Assembly: GCA_946407175.1 (NCBI GenBank)
Contig: CAMJNB010000072.1
Coordinates: 1 to 6,787 of the forward strand
DNA: 6,787 bases
Direction: 5' to 3'
Source: an uncultured Selenomonadales bacterium
Lineage (GTDB): Bacteria > Bacillota_C > Negativicutes > Selenomonadales > Selenomonadaceae
Below are positions 6,062-6,787 of this stretch, in pieces (positions within the stretch are counted from its first letter, which is position 1; every line of letters starts with the position of its first letter). The position numbers and the translations under genes are program-made. Under the pieces are notes generated by a model, which saw nothing but the letters and a program-made list of their open reading frames with translations, searched no databases and was not told the DNA's origin.

Positions 6062-6385
6062 ATGCCGGCGGCAACACGAATAGACGACGGGACGACGGGA
6101 ACTTGTGATTTAGGCATACCGGACTGCTGTCCACACGGACGAACGGGAACCAACACGGAAGGAAGTCCAAACGTTTTTATAAATGGAAAACCCGCGCACC
6201 GATTAGGTGACACGGGCTCAATAGCCTGTCCTCATGGAGGCACTTTTGTTTCAACCAGCGGGTCAAGTACAGTTTTTATAAACGGCAAACCTGCTACACG
6301 GATTGAAGATAGTACCGCTTGCGTCGGTTGCGGAATGGCAGGTCACCACATAAACGGATCGCCGAATGTTTTTATAGGCGGGTGA
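6062..6385 (+). CDS. PAAR-domain spike-tip protein
   Basis: A 107-residue protein made of PAAR repeats. It begins MPAATRIDD, and the repeat motif appears as GSPNVFINGKPAHRLGD (34-50), GSSTVFINGKPATRIED (67-83) and GSPNVFIGG (99-107). PAAR proteins form a small metal-bound cone that caps the gpV/VgrG spike and sharpens it for membrane puncture. Candidate metal ligands are His25, His46, His58, His95/His96 and several of the six cysteines (15, 22, 23, 56, 87, 90), including CPHG twice. It has no effector extension at either end, so it is a bare tip. It follows V by 9 nt, the expected partner gene. The call is firm; the ligand assignment is inference. Confidence 0.93.
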   Translation: MPAATRIDDGTTGTCDLGIPDCCPHGRTGTNTEGSPNVFINGKPAHRLGDTGSIACPHGGTFVSTSGSSTVFINGKPATRIEDSTACVGCGMAGHHINGSPNVFIGG

Positions 6386-6548
6386 TAGTATGGCTAGTGT
6401 TTACGACGGTTTTTTTGCGCACACGACAAAGAGCAATGTCGAGTTTTGTCATATTTATATACAGAAAATTCTTTACCGCAAAATTCACATTGTCGAATTT
6501 CATAATAATTACATTTATCTTCCTTGTCTTTGTATCTATCGTGCATAG
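6380..6548 (+). pseudogene. Possible broken start of the next baseplate gene
   Basis: GGGTGA (6380-6385, overlapping the PAAR stop) lies 4 nt before ATG 6390, in the same style as the previous genes. The frame begins MASVYDGFF but then runs on the complement of the zinc-knuckle gene, losing any protein-like pattern, and ends at TAG 6546-6548 after 52 codons. In such operons a gpW/gp25-like or other baseplate gene would follow PAAR. One reading is that an inserted endonuclease gene cut this gene near its start. The other is that this ATG is chance and the next gene lies beyond the window. The first few codons are too short to name a family. Confidence 0.3.
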
Positions 6549-6787
6549 CACAACTTGAAGAACAAAAACGCGTTTTTTCTTTTTTTACAGTGGTAAATTC
6601 TTTACCGCAAAATTCGCAAACGCGCGTAACAGTATCTTTTTCCTTTTGATGTTCATCTCGACATTTTTGAGAACAATATTTTTGTATTATTTTGCTATCA
6701 GTAAAAAATTCTTTTCCACAAAAGGCGCAAAAAACTTTGTAAGGTTTTTTTGTAGCGTGCAGCACTTGATGATCCGAATTAGTCAGT
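6394..6787 (-). CDS. Zinc-knuckle repeat protein, probable C-terminal part of an HNH homing-endonuclease-like protein; 5' end beyond window
   Basis: The minus-strand frame is open from the right edge to TAG (6394-6396). From GTG 6765, 123 residues contain three modules with identical spacing Cx2Cx14Cx3C: Cys13/16/31/35, 50/53/68/72 and 93/96/111/115. Each has the form CxFCGKEF...(Y/F/H)CSxxC, a treble-clef-like zinc module often seen beside HNH domains in phage endonucleases. The frame continues upstream of that GTG through LTNSDHQVLHATKK, which resembles the final helix of an HNH domain (NLxxLTxxxHxxLH). GTG 6765 is therefore probably not the start, and no Shine-Dalgarno stands before it. 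Zinc modules suggest DNA binding. It lies opposite to the tail genes and is more A+T-rich, which suggests a mobile intruder. The catalytic HNH residues are outside the window, so a free zinc-binding protein cannot be excluded. Confidence 0.72.
   Translation of the reverse strand, partial: LTNSDHQVLHATKKPYKVFCAFCGKEFFTDSKIIQKYCSQKCRDEHQKEKDTVTRVCEFCGKEFTTVKKEKTRFCSSSCAMHDRYKDKEDKCNYYEIRQCEFCGKEFSVYKYDKTRHCSLSCAQKNRRKH

Noticed and set aside
5842..6213. Minus-strand frame of 123 codons opposite V and PAAR
   Set aside because: Both plus-strand genes are clearly recognised families here; the antisense frame has no supporting signal.
6319..6558. Plus-strand frame of 79 codons across the PAAR end
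   Set aside because: It is an out-of-frame reading of PAAR followed by antisense of the zinc-knuckle gene; its hydrophobic stretch is due to A+T-rich composition.
6763..6765. GTG 6765 as the start of the zinc-knuckle gene
   Set aside because: The frame is open further to the window edge, no Shine-Dalgarno precedes it, and the upstream residues look like the end of an HNH domain.

Overview
This window is part of the tail module of a contractile-tailed (myovirus-type, P2-like) phage, prophage or tailocin. The host is probably a low-to-moderate GC Bacillota. The evidence for that host is strong AGGAGG/AGGTGA Shine-Dalgarno sequences, tight gene packing with an ATGA-type overlap, and a GGIY...EAAIPLD block typical of Firmicutes tape-measure proteins. 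A Negativicutes host would fit the style, but that is an impression and not a demonstrated result. There is no integrase, capsid, lysis or host-flank gene here, so the sequence cannot show whether it is an active phage, a remnant or a tailocin.

Layout on the plus strand. Positions 2-4036 hold a very long tape-measure protein whose N-terminus lies before the window. It has a TP901-type core, hydrophobic segments, an 11-unit array of 14 residues, the IPLD block, and an unusual insertion of about 415 residues carrying a duplicated 66/68-residue module. It overlaps by 4 nt a small LysM-like gpX protein (4033-4230). A terminator-like hairpin with a T-run follows (4206-4237). Next is a 93-residue protein with a cystatin Q-x-V-x-G loop (4251-4532), then the gpD/gp27-like hub (4562-5584), a short gpV-type spike (5597-6052) and a PAAR tip (6062-6385). 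D, V and PAAR are each introduced by the same TAGGTGA element, which settles their ATG starts. Together TMP, X, D, V and PAAR build the tail tube ruler and the hub/spike that punctures the target cell.

From about 6390 the window changes character. The sequence becomes more A+T-rich and holds a minus-strand gene (6394 to the right edge) with three identical-spacing Cx2Cx14Cx3C zinc knuckles. These are preceded by what looks like the end of an HNH domain. The best reading is a homing-endonuclease-like gene inserted in opposite orientation into the tail operon, just where the next baseplate gene should begin.

The observations most worth following are the cystatin-like gene embedded in a tail operon, the inserted zinc-knuckle/HNH-like gene, and the two different repeat expansions inside the tape-measure gene. 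No stretch over 300 bases lacks a gene.
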